64,000 bases of DNA from Undaria pinnatifida (taxonomy: Eukaryota > Sar > Phaeophyceae > Laminariales > Alariaceae): positions 10,599,007 through 10,663,006 of the forward strand of contig JABAKD010000016.1 in the NCBI GenBank assembly GCA_012845835.1, in the 5' to 3' direction. The position numbers were made by a program, and so were the translations under genes. Shown in pieces: positions 1 to 9,800 of this stretch (within the stretch, counting starts at the first letter, position 1; each line of letters begins with the position of its first letter). The notes under the pieces were generated by a model. The model was not told the origin of the DNA. It made no database searches and saw only the letters and a program-made list of their open reading frames with translations.

Positions 1-18
1 AATTTTTTTTTTTACCAA

Positions 19-190
19 TCTTGTGGCGCCCAACACCAAACACAAATAAAAGAAAAGTTGCACAAGATGAAGTACGAAAAGATACGTTGTGCTGGCGGAT
101 AAAATGGACATTTTTGTTTGACCAACCCTGCGGCGCCCAACGCCTTGTGGCGCCCAACGCCAAACACAAAATAAAGGAAAAATTGCACAA
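19..190. repeat. 47-base direct repeats
   Basis: CTTGTGGCGCCCAACACCAA then ACACAAATAAAAGAAAAGTT at 19-64 recurs with few changes at 144-190. The start TGGCGCCCAAC resembles a retroelement primer-binding site, but no LTR is seen beside it. The rest of 190-450 shows nothing I recognise. Confidence 0.55.
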
Positions 191-589
191 CACGCCAACG
201 TTGCGTCCCTCGAGAAAACAAACAAAAACAAAAATATTGAATATTGACTGCTTGAACACGTGATGATCATACAGCACAAAGTGACGAGGGTCGGGGGCAG
301 CAGACGCGCAACAGCAGCAGCGTCCGACCCAGGACCACGGCTCTCCACCACAAAAAAAGTCAACAACAGTGAAACGTGACACCAACTAAACCAACAGTGT
401 AAAACAACAAAACGACCACCTGCTCATATCACGTTGTTTACGCGGGGCGGGGGATGGATGCCGTCGCTATGGGCGCCATACAAGGGATACACTGCTGTTA
501 TATCAAGGCGTTCTACGGTACGTTATCGGGCATTCTGAACAATTTCGACCGTGAAAAAAACGTGATTTTCAGCGGTTTGATCCGTGAGA

Positions 590-960
590 TATGCTACGGA
601 GTACCTACGGAGTGGGTCGAGCCGCTCCGTGGAAAAACCGCCTTCACGGGTTCAACCGCGAAGCTAAAATCCGTGGGGAGCGTAGCGTTTTTTTACCAAA
701 ATGTCATGGAGCGGATATCCGCGCGTCGGGAAACTCATGGGTTATTGCGGAGTGTATGTCCACCCTTGAAAATGTCACGGAGCGGATTGGATTTTTCTAG
801 TGCGCTACGGAGCGGAGCGGATCGGATATCCGCTTGTGGGAAAAGTCACGGATTGTCACGGAGCGGATATCCGCCGCTACAAATCTCACGGAGCGCTGCG
901 GTTTGATCGAACCGATTCGTGAAAAACCGCTCCGCGGATATATTCTCACTCCGTACACAT
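590..960. repeat. Degenerate array of palindromic GAGCGGATATCCGC units
   Basis: TCACGGAGCGGATATCCGC and partial forms recur at least six times with irregular spacing. The core GCGGATATCCGC is self-complementary. Open frames across it (454-906, 834-1070) follow the repeat, not a gene. Confidence 0.65.
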
Positions 961-1245
961 CCCTGGTTTTTTCTTGCTACATCGATGGCCACGTCACCCA
1001 TCACCTCCTTGGGCACACCATCTTCTCATTACTCTACCGCGAACTGCTGCATGATCTTCGACGACAGTAGATTATTGTCACAAAAGCACTCTATTGTTCT
1101 TGTACTCTACGTGTCGTCATAATAGACCGGTATTACTGCTGTCATTCGACGACAAATATTTTGCGCTGTTGCCGCTACGGCGGACGGGGGGGGGGTGCAT
1201 TTCTTTCGTTATTTCCTACCGCGTCAACGAGTTGTTACAACAACA
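961..1245 (-). repeat. Two decayed copies of the 3' edge of VPS2 exon 3
   Basis: At 966-1062 the plus strand reads CATCTTCTCATTACTCTACC then GCGAACTGCTGCATGATCTT, nearly identical to the exon interior at 1586-1630. It includes the stretch leading to the donor side. At 1176-1235 GGCGGACGGGGGGGGGGTGC, TTCCTACCGCGTCAACGA matches the donor and intron start around 1500-1560. Both lie downstream of the real exon in gene sense, inside its intron. They are not in a usable frame with it. Confidence 0.7.
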
Positions 1246-1351
1246 CACTATTGTCGCGACCAGACTGATGCTATTGTCACCCGATGTGAAGTATTTCAAG
1301 GTTGCAGCTGCGGGGGGCGTATACCCGTATCATGCACGGCTGCAGTTTGAG

Positions 1352-1510
1352 ACCATCGACCCTCCCTAATAAGCCGGGACGGAGCACGTCGGGTTTTCAC
1401 CGTCCGGGCAGGCAATTCTAGAACCAAGCACGAAGCTCCGTGAGGTGTTCGGCAAGTCGCATGAAGGACGAGCTGCCTTCTATCAAGAACCGCTTGTGAG
1501 GCGGACTTCG
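1352..1510 (+). repeat. Dispersed repeat R2, long copy 1
   Basis: It shares GACCATCGACCCT, GCCGGGACGGAGCACGTCGG, TTTTCACCG, ACCAAGCACGAAGC, GAGGTGTTCGGCAAGTCGCA and CTTGTGAGGCGGAC with the copy at 44506-44695. It lies in VPS2 intron 3 within about 35 bases of the donor of exon 3. Confidence 0.7.
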
Positions 1511-1543
1511 GGAGGGGGTGCGATTTTCTTTAGCAACTCTTAC

Positions 1544-2639
1544 CGCATCGATGAGCGCATCGTCCATCATCTCCTCCGACATTCCCATCTTCTCATTCTC
1601 CACCGCGAACTGCTGCATGATCTTCGCCGTCTCCTCTGCGCTGACTGCATCATTCACATTCTTCATAACCCCCGCAACATTTCCCATCACCCCCGCTAGC
1701 GACGCCTGCGTTGCCGCGGACGACGCAGCGTGTCCGACCCCCGCTATCCTAGCCCTTGCGGTGTAGAGCTGGTCCTTCTGTCCTCGCAAGGTGACTAACT
1801 GTTTCGCGAGCGTTCGTGTTGCGCCCTGGCATATCAAGCAAAACAAGGGGGGGATCAAACAAAGCGAAAGAGGTAAGGGAGGGGGGGGGGGGGCGTAGGG
1901 CTTTATAGTGGCACTTTCGCAAGCGTTCGTATGTACTGTGTGGTCGAACAAAACCAAAGAGAGGGGGGGGGGGGGGGGGGGGGCGCCTTCGTGTATACCG
2001 CCTGCCAAACAGGGCCAAAGAGGGGGGGGAGTTAACCATTAAGGTTGTTTCGCGAGCGTTGGTAATTACGCGCCGAGCAAAACGAAGACAGGGTGGGAGG
2101 GGGGGGGGGGGGGGGGGGGGAGGATGACTACGTGGCGAGCATTGATGTTGCGCTTTGATTGGTCGACGACAAAATGCGGGGGGGGGGCAGGGGGGGGGGG
2201 GCAACAGGCGGAGGGGAAAACGCGTTCGATATTCGATATATAAATTGGTATGTCGAAACCTTCGGTACGATATCCCACGGCATGATACACCGCCACACAC
2301 GCTTTCCGTTTTTAGCTGTTTTCTTGATCTCCAAGACCAGAAACTTCTCATGACGTTTACACGAAGAAATTTAGACATTCCGATATATCGAATCATACCG
2401 ATACAAAGCATCGAAATACATGGAAACTACTTGACGTATCGACAAACACCGAACAAAACTATACCATATCCTACACGATAACAACTTCTACACCGTACAC
2501 CACCGCACCTGGTTTCCGCCTTTGGCAGTCTTCTTGATCTCCGCGACCAGAGACTTCTCCGACCGTTCCAAATTTCGGAGCTCCTTTTCCAGATCTCGCT
2601 CGCCGTGGCGGACCGCTCGTTTCGCATCCTTCGCCGCAG
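1544..2639 (-). CDS. VPS2: ESCRT-III subunit, VPS2/CHMP2 family (two internal exons, partial)
   Basis: Two exons are visible on the minus strand. The first runs 2639 to 2509 (two bases completing a codon, then 43 codons). The second runs 1825 to 1544 (94 codons). Both junctions are phase-consistent, with acceptors ending AG and donors GTGCGG and GTAAGA. The first exon encodes a charged helix (KDAKRAVRHGERDLEKELRN, then an EIKKTAK motif) that fits helix 1 of ESCRT-III proteins. The second continues with TLAKQLVTLRGQK and later KMGMSEEMMDDALID, which strongly resemble CHMP2B/VPS2. These proteins polymerise on endosomal and other membranes for scission and recruit VPS4. The N-terminal exon (basic, 'LFG/KKTP' type) should lie above 2640 but I could not find it. 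The acidic C-terminus with the VPS4-binding motif should lie below 1544 or beyond the left edge. Both introns carry decayed copies of the exon edges. Confidence 0.87.
1895..2165 (-). repeat. Tandem copies of the 5' edge of VPS2 exon 3
   Basis: The real acceptor region (1795-1885) has GTTTCGCGAGCGTTCGTGTT then GCGCCCTGGCATATCAAGCA. Degenerate copies follow: TTTCGCAAGCGTTCGTATGT with GAACAAAACCAAAGAG (1906-1963), CTTCGTGTATACC with CAGGGCCAAAGAG (1985-2022), GTTGTTTCGCGAGCGTTGGT with GCAAAACGAAGACAGG (2043-2092), and a weak one at 2130-2165. Each ends in a G-run. The period is about 80-90 bases. They lie upstream of the exon in gene sense. Confidence 0.7.
2280..2345 (-). repeat. Decayed copy of the 3' edge of VPS2 exon 2
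   Basis: On the minus strand it would encode EIKKTAKNGKR followed by a GTGTGTGGCGG donor-like stretch. The real exon end is EIKKTAKGGNQ with GTGCGGTGGTG. It lies 208 bases beyond the real donor, inside intron 2. Confidence 0.75.
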
Positions 2640-2699
2640 CTATTCCAATAGGGACAAGAAGGGAAAGGCATAGGTACAAGACACCAAAATTACCCGATG

Positions 2700-3404
2700 C
2701 TCCGCCAATTTACGCCACACACACAAAAAAAAGTTATGACATCGTTTCACTACTGATGACACGGAAATGGCGGGAAACGTGGAACCCACGAAATACGGAT
2801 GGATGGAAGGACGGGCAAATATTCAATAGAAGGCGAGATCAGCGAGGGCACCGGTCGCTGAGGAACAAACAAGAAACGGGGTGGAAAGGCAAGGGTGCGT
2901 GTGACCTGTCCCAGTTCCCGAGCGGTTCGCAAGTCCATCGTACGAGGTTCTCGGAAAAAATGCGGTTCTTGAAGGTTTGGTAACAGCCCCTGAACAGAAA
3001 CGCCTCCGTATATATTGGAAACCTCCTCAATTTACGCATTGTCACAAAGGCATGACAGCGATCTCTGCACCAAGTTTTTGCGGTACATACCGGTATCGAT
3101 TATAGTGTGGTTTTCACAATCGCTCGTTTCGTGTATTATCGATAGGTTCGCCATATAATCTGCGGTAACCCCCTCCTAACGGAAACCCCAAGCGCAACTA
3201 ACGACACTGCACCGTAACGTATATCGTGCGGAACTTGCGAATTGTCCCCACAGCTCCGTGTCCACAACTAACCTATTGTACCTTATGGGTAGCTGGAGGA
3301 TGCTGTACCTAAACCTGCGGGATGCAAAAAGTACCCAACGCCACAGAATGGCCGCGGCGCTACTGAGCTACTAGCTATGGTACCAGATGATCGCATGGGG
3401 CGGT
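2700..3404. other. Region upstream of VPS2 exon 2, no gene recognised
   Basis: This is probably VPS2 intron 1. The expected short N-terminal exon was not found. The minus-strand ATG at about 2938 (MDLRTARELGQV) does not look like the ESCRT-III N-terminus. Confidence 0.4.
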
Positions 3405-3475
3405 CGCCCCGGTGGCGTATCAGGTCATCCTCGAGCCTGGTATAGATCAGTTTCGTGAGTTCGAATCCCCCCGAG
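3405..3475 (+). repeat. tRNA-like unit
   Basis: TGGCGTATCAGG fits an A box, and GTGAGTTCGAATCCCCCC, about 45 bases later, fits a B box and imperfect T arm. No acceptor pairing is seen. It may be the head of a tRNA-derived SINE. Confidence 0.35.
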
Positions 3476-3784
3476 TGCATACTCGTACAAATTCGAGGGG
3501 ACTTTTTCTGGCGCACAAATTGACTTGCGGAAAACACGAGAGCGTGAGCTAGCAACACTCGATGGAAAATCGACGAGCAGTGGGATTGCTGAACCCTATG
3601 CGCGTTGAAAAATGAAGGCAAGAACGGGGGGGAAGAAGGGACGACACATTTGGCCACCACTGTCCAGAAGCTGGAAAGTAAAAGTGCCGAAAAAAAAAAT
3701 GGGCCGAATATTCTCTTACCAAACTACTAAACAGCAGCAGATAGATGTGCCTCCAACCCCAATTTAACAGAGGATTCGGGAACA

Positions 3785-5145
3785 TATTATAAAAATTAAA
3801 TTACACTCCAGCTGTGAGATCGAATATTTTGTCGAAACTCATCTTTGCAAGCTGTGTGTGATACTCCGATCGCGCGTATTACGGGTTGTGTGTCCTCATT
3901 AGGATATAGGTCGGCGACTCCCCTTGCAACTACAGTGTAGCTATCAGGGTCAACAGGGTGTTGTTAGGCAGTCTGTGCGCGGAAACTATAAAACCCGTTT
4001 CTGAGGGCAACAAAATCTGACAGCTGTGGAAGGAAATGCATCAGTTTATCAAGTGAATCCTGTAAGTCGAATAACCGGTGAGGGGAGGGCGGAGTTTTTA
4101 AGGACGTGGGGGCCTGATTTTGATCAAAATGGGGGCGGGAGAGGGGGAGGGGGGGGCAGGGGGCGGGAGGGGGGGAGGGGGGGGAGGGGACGGGTGGGGC
4201 AGGTCAATTTGTGCGTGGAAACTATAAATCCTTCTTGTGGGGGAGGGGGGGGGAAATGTGCCCGGGGGGGGCGGGGGGCGGGAGGGGAGGGCTTTAGGTC
4301 GCATATATGTAGGGGTTTGCTATACGCGTGGTGCTAGGTCTAGGCGATGGTGCGGGTGGTGGGGAAGGAGGGGGCGTTGGGGGCGGGGGTGGGTGGGAAT
4401 TGCAGCAGCGGCATGGACGGCTCTAAAACGATAACGAGGCGATATCCAGGGCGTGGAAGTGTTTATTACTCTGACGGATTTCGGTATTAGGTGGGGCGTT
4501 TAAGCAAGAGAAAGCGAGAAGAAAAGAAAAGAAAAAAAAAAAGGCGGGGTGGGGGGGGGGGGGAGGGTTTTCAAGAGGTTTAGGTCACATATAATATTAA
4601 AATACACTCCAGCTATGAAATCAAGGATTTGGTCGACACTGATCTTCGTAACATTTTGTGTGATCCTCCGATCGCGTGTATTAATCATATATGTAGGGGG
4701 TTGCTATACGCGCGGTGCTGGGTCTAGGTGATCGTGCGGGGTGTGGGGAAGGAGGGGGCGTTGGAGGGGGGGAGGGGGGATGAATGAACGCTACGTCATG
4801 GATGGCTAGAAAGATATTGACGTGATATCAATTGCTTAAAAGTGTTTATTACTCTGGCCGATTTCGATTGTAAGTGGGGCGTTTGAACGAACTGGGCGGG
4901 GAACAAAAAGGGGGGGTGGGGGGGGCGGAGGGCGGAGATGAGTTGGAGCTACGGCGTGGATGGCTAGATGGATAATGAGATGATATCAGCTGGCTGTTAA
5001 TGTTTACTACTCTGGTAGATTTTTATTTTAGATGGGGCGTTTGAACAAGAGGGATCGGGGGCGGGGGGGGGGGGGCGAGCATTTCAATATGTGCGCGGAA
5101 ACTATAAACCCTTGAAGGGGACGAATGTGACGGTTGCTGCAAGAA
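3785..5145 (+). repeat. G-rich dispersed repeat family, copy A
   Basis: The left end is TATTATAAAAATTAAATTAC then ACTCCAGCTGTGAGATCGAA. The body has ATATAGGTCGGCGACTCCCC, GTGCGCGGAAACTATAAA, GGAAGGAAATGCATCAGTTT and repeated cassettes of G-runs followed by GTTTATTACTCTG. Several cassettes repeat within the copy. The first 500 bases closely match 42.1 and 47.8 kb. No open frame is conserved, so the family's class is unknown. Confidence 0.8.
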
Positions 5146-5504
5146 GACACCCCTTTTAATCACCCGCCTGGGATATATATACGGTAGTTCCTCGTTTCTG
5201 CATTTTCCGTGCGTACAAGGTACCCGGAACTCACGGAAAGAAAGGCAGCGTGGCGTGTCGGCACTAGACAGCGCGTAGCGCCCCCCTCCGACGATGAACG
5301 GCCGGGGCAGAGCTGACGCATTCATGTTGCTCACATAAACTCGCATAATCAAGCCTGTGGCTGACGCGTAGGGGACGCTGGGTTTATTTGTCGCAGGCGA
5401 CACTCTGTACGAAACCTTCCTCTGGCGAGAGAGGCCTCCGCTGAACTTTACATGACTCACTACCTGGCGTTCACCACTCGCCACATCTTCTCCCTGCTCG
5501 TCTG

Positions 5505-5545
5505 TGTCATACCTGGTGCCTGGTACCTGGTGCCTGGTATGAGTG
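5505..5545. repeat. Short CCTGGTACCTGGT array
   Basis: ATACCTGGTGCCTGGTACCT then GGTGCCTGGTATGAG contains four CCTGGT units in mixed orientation. The same motif clusters at 20915-21365. The surrounding 5150-6020 region has no gene that I can support. Confidence 0.5.
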
Positions 5546-6022
5546 TAGACTAGACTACATACTGCAGTAGCACAATATATGTATGCGATACGAACATCGT
5601 CGACGATCGGATGGGTTAGCCGTTTGCTGTCGAAGGCAGATAATCGGACGGACGACGGCAAGTATCCGATTGTACGGACTAGGCACGTAGCTGTTCTGTC
5701 GTGCTGTCGAACTAATGTGCAGTGCGCAGCAGTACACCGAGCGTACAGCAGCAGAACAGCGAGTAGCGAGTACGTGTACTTTCCAAGTGCGGGGCAACTA
5801 TTTGTAAGAAAAAACGAGTGCACCAGGTACGAGCGGTACGAGCAGCACCAGAGGTTACCACGCTACGAGCGGGCTGCAACAGCAGAAACAGAAAAGCGCG
5901 CGAGTACTTTAGGTTCTTAGTTGCAAGTGCAGATGAAAGTGTCAGCCGCGAGCATATCATACCCCTATGAGCTGCTCCGGCGTGTTCTACGGAATGATCT
6001 TCGCTTCGTACGTACTCTACAC

Positions 6023-6215
6023 GATTAGGGCTGCCCCCTTAAGGCGGTGGTGTGTCAGAGCAATGTGACCGCCTTATAGAGGGAAGTTACCTTATTCGTT
6101 CCAGCTCATGGGTTCTAGCATATGTGCGCAATTCCTCAGTGACACCAAGCGATTTGGACCGCCTTGTATCGGGATACCGACTTATTCAGACCGCCTTATT
6201 GGGGCACCCCTCCCT
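6023..6215. mobile_element. Decayed relative of the mariner-type MITE
   Basis: It matches 15759-15945 over most of its length, sharing AAGGCGGTG, CAATGTGACCGCCTTA-like sequence, CCAAGCGATTTGGACCGCC, ATCGGGATACCG and CAGACCGCCTTATTGGGG. The ends are worn and no clear TA duplication remains. It lies upstream of the ubiquitin-like gene. Confidence 0.65.
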
Positions 6216-6855
6216 GAAACTGCACAACACTGCTGTAAGGGTTGCGCGAGCGCTTCTATTCTCTCACACGAGATTATTCGCATATATTTTTCCTTTTTCC
6301 GCTCCCCTGTGAGGGTGTACATAGAAAAAAGAAGACCCATGGCTCTGGCCAATTGCTCTCTATTGATCGGATAGAAGCAGGGACTATTGGCCGCTCCTCT
6401 CGGCCCCACACTAGAAAGTTGTGCACGTTGGATGCATTGGCCAAGCTGCTTCGTCGCTCGTCGCGCGTTCCCCATGTTCTCTCGACAAAAATAAAAGAAA
6501 ACCGAAAAAAGGAAAAACTAGCACTTGAAAGCACTTCAAAATACGAGAGGCTCTGGACGTCTCTTACTTTTGGGGTCGACCTTCTTCTTGTGAAACATGG
6601 CCACAACAACTCAGCCCCACAGCAGTACGTGCCTCCCCGCTCTTTGTGCCTCAGAAGAGGAGGTGTGCGTGAGGTGATGTGGTAGAGGTGGACAAAATTG
6701 GAACTGCTGTCTGAACGCGGGCGGTTCAATCTGGCCTATACGTCCCCGCCAGCAGCAGCCAGGAGGGGAATGAATGGAACTCCTCGAATATCAAGAAAAT
6801 TGAAAAGTGGGAGTCATAAGAAGCCCAGAGGGCAAAGCTACCTGTGAGTTGGAAC

Positions 6856-9800
6856 ATGTTGCCTCGCCGAGGGTACGAGCCGGTGGATGACGTGGAAGAT
6901 GATGCAACACATGAGGAGTCTGCTACAAACGGTGGCGGAGGGGGGGGCAGGTCTGCCCTCTACTCTTCCATTCCCACGACAGCAGTGAGCACATCGGACA
7001 GGAGGAGAGAACAGGGCGCCACAAGTAGCAGCAGTAGCAGAGGAGAGCGTACCGCAGGGGCTGCTGCTGCTGCTGCTGCCAATGACCATGCCTCTGCTGC
7101 AGCTGATGAAGGTGGGATGACCGTGAGGATACTGGACGTGAAGGGGGAAACATACACGCTAGTTGTACGACCAGAGACGACGGTGCACGAGCTGAAGACT
7201 CGGCTTGTCGCGGAGGCCGGAGTGGAAATAGCGCGACAGCGGATCATCTACGGCGGAAAGGTGCGATGCGAAGTACTCCGCAACAGCAGCACCGGTACGT
7301 GGAATGTTCGATGGCCTCATGCTACAAATACGACGCCTGCGATTGATTGACGGCGACTTCTTAATCGCTCCGCGCATGCGCACTTTATCTTGGGCCAGCA
7401 ACCTTCTGCCTGTGGCTCGGTTGTCGGGGGTTGTTGGGTTGACACTGCGTGCATGGCCCGACGAACAGAAAATGAACAGAAAGCTGCGGGCGGGCGATAC
7501 AATCGTTCAAATAATTCGTTGTTACCGTCGTTGGTGTTGGAGGCAGATGATAAAGGCAGCAGAAGTAGCACGCACACCAACTGCTGTAGAATCGAGTGAA
7601 TAGAACACTACAACTCTGCTGTTACATGTATGAACTACAAAGTGCTGTGCACGAACTGTGAACGCTGCTGCTGTTGCTGTTGCCTCTCTGCCGCCCCCTT
7701 CTGCGATGCCTTCAGCATTTAGCTTCCGCAGCCGGGCACCTTGTTATCGCTGGTGTCGCTTGTCGTTGTCGCTGTCGTTGCTGGTGTTGGGTTGTTGTGG
7801 TTGCGGTTCACAACAGAGTAGGCGTAGAGGTCTTCTCGTCCGTTTAGAAACCTGATTTCCATGTCTAGGCTAACATCTTTATTCTGGCGCAGCCAGAAAT
7901 CCACTTTCTTATCTTGCTCAACTTCTTCATGCCATCGGCGAGAATACCAGCTTCCTGGTGGACGCGGTGTCCCTGGTCTTATTTTGCAACTTCTTGAAAT
8001 GACATCGCCGAGAACACAATCTTCCTCCTGGACGCGGTGTTCCCTGGGCCAGGCCACCCGGAGGACGGAAGGCTGGTTTATTAACTCCTAGCCCGCGAAT
8101 AGGCTTGGACAGCAGTGTAGTTTTTTTTTGTCATTCCTAGGCCAGAGTCCGTTTTCTTACGAGAGGGCTGATGCTGCTGTCTAGATTTACGTGTGATACC
8201 TAAATGATCTCCAGCACCCCGGCACGCCCGGGGTCGTTGCGTACCGGGTAGCGCGTACTGCCATGTACTGATCCTCCTTCCCATAAAAAAATTACGAGGT
8301 TGTGTTCTGTAGGGTACGTACAAACCATACCCGGGGTATTTACCCCGGGTATTACCCTGCAAATAACTTCTGTAAGTTCCGTAAAACATTCATACCTGTA
8401 TCCCGAACTTCTGTAAGTTCTACACGCCAGCGCCACAAATACCCGAGGAACGGGTACAGCAGTTTTATATCTGCCCGGAACTTCTGGAAGTTCTGTACGC
8501 CAGTGCCACAATTTTTTTCCCGCAAGTTCTGGAAGTTCTGGAAACTTTCATACCCGTACCCCGAACTTCTGTGAATTCTGTAGGATATTCATACCCGTAC
8601 CCGGAATTTCTGTAAGTTCTTTACACCCCGCGCTACAATACCGGGTACGGGTACAGCACTTTTGTACCCGCCCGGAACTTGTGTGAGTTCTGTACGCACG
8701 TGCCACAATACCCGGAACCTCTGGAAGTTCTGCGACACGTCCATACCCGTATCCGAAAGTTCTGGAAGTTCTGTAACTCTCCCATACCCTTACCCGGATC
8801 CACACACCCTACAGAACACAACCTTGTAAAATTTCACAAAAAAATCAGTCGTGTAAAAAATTCGATTGAGGAAGCCGACGAGCTGTGGGACTGCTGAACC
8901 AGTCGCACGAACGTACAGGCTGCACCCGCTATAAAAACTACCAGGTAACTGGTAGCTGATAACCATGGGTAGTTCCTGATTTCTTTCTTGTGCTCGTTTC
9001 TATTGTGGTCGTTAAAAAAATCGCCTTTTAGTCTGTACAGACCTTCAAAATTGCACCTGCTGCCCGCTGCTGGAGCTTTTGATCTTTTCGGATATAGGTT
9101 AGGTTGCAAATATTCTCGACTGCTGGCGGGCCTTTATTATTTTCCAGCCTCTCGAACAGTCAGTTGTACGCCATACATACCGGTAGCAGGTACCTACGTG
9201 GTGCCGGCAGTATTTTAGCACGAACAGTAATGAGGCACAGGAAAACATAGCAGCACCAGCAGCGGTACGGTGGCGGCGGCGTGCTTCTGTTGTTTCTTTC
9301 TCCGGTGACGTGGTGCTAACTTGTTCGGGATTGTGGTTCGCAATGCTGTGTGGTACGGCCGCATGGAGCAATGAAGTGTGCCGTATCGGATGATACGGGT
9401 ACCAGCACTCTGTGCATACACAAGCTGCCGCTGCTGCTGCGTGCGGTTCGTCTTACACTAGGCGCAGGGTTTGTTGCACTCTGCTGCTGCGTTATTGTGC
9501 GGAGGTCGGGGTTCGGCGCCTCTGGGGTTGTCGCTGCAGCGCGAGGTGTGGTACTCTCAATCAAGCACCTCATACAGAAGCGACAACAACAGCATATCGC
9601 ACCTCAAAACGCACCGAGAAGTTGTTAAGCACGACCTGCTACGGGCAGGGGGGGGCGGGGGGGGCGAAAATATCAGCCAACCAGCCAGCCAATGCTATCA
9701 ATAAGGCATGCGTACAGACCCAAGTCAGCTAAAAAATAGGAAATAACAGAAAAGAAAGAGGAAGCAAGGAAAGGAAAATACAAACACCATACATAAAAGT

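Noticed and set aside
19-190. Retroelement primer-binding site TGGCGCCCAAC
   Set aside because: No LTR borders it and it occurs twice within a simple direct repeat. Kept only as a repeat.
454-906. 150-codon plus-strand open frame
   Set aside because: Its repetitive peptide comes from the GAGCGGATATCCGC array.
5023-5823. 266-codon minus-strand open frame
   Set aside because: It overlaps copy A of the G-rich repeat and CCTGGTACC motifs, with no recognisable domain.
7719-8057. 112-codon minus-strand open frame in intron 1 of the ubiquitin-like gene
   Set aside because: It contains a local direct repeat (ATGACATCGCCGAGAAC-like), with no domain or splice support.
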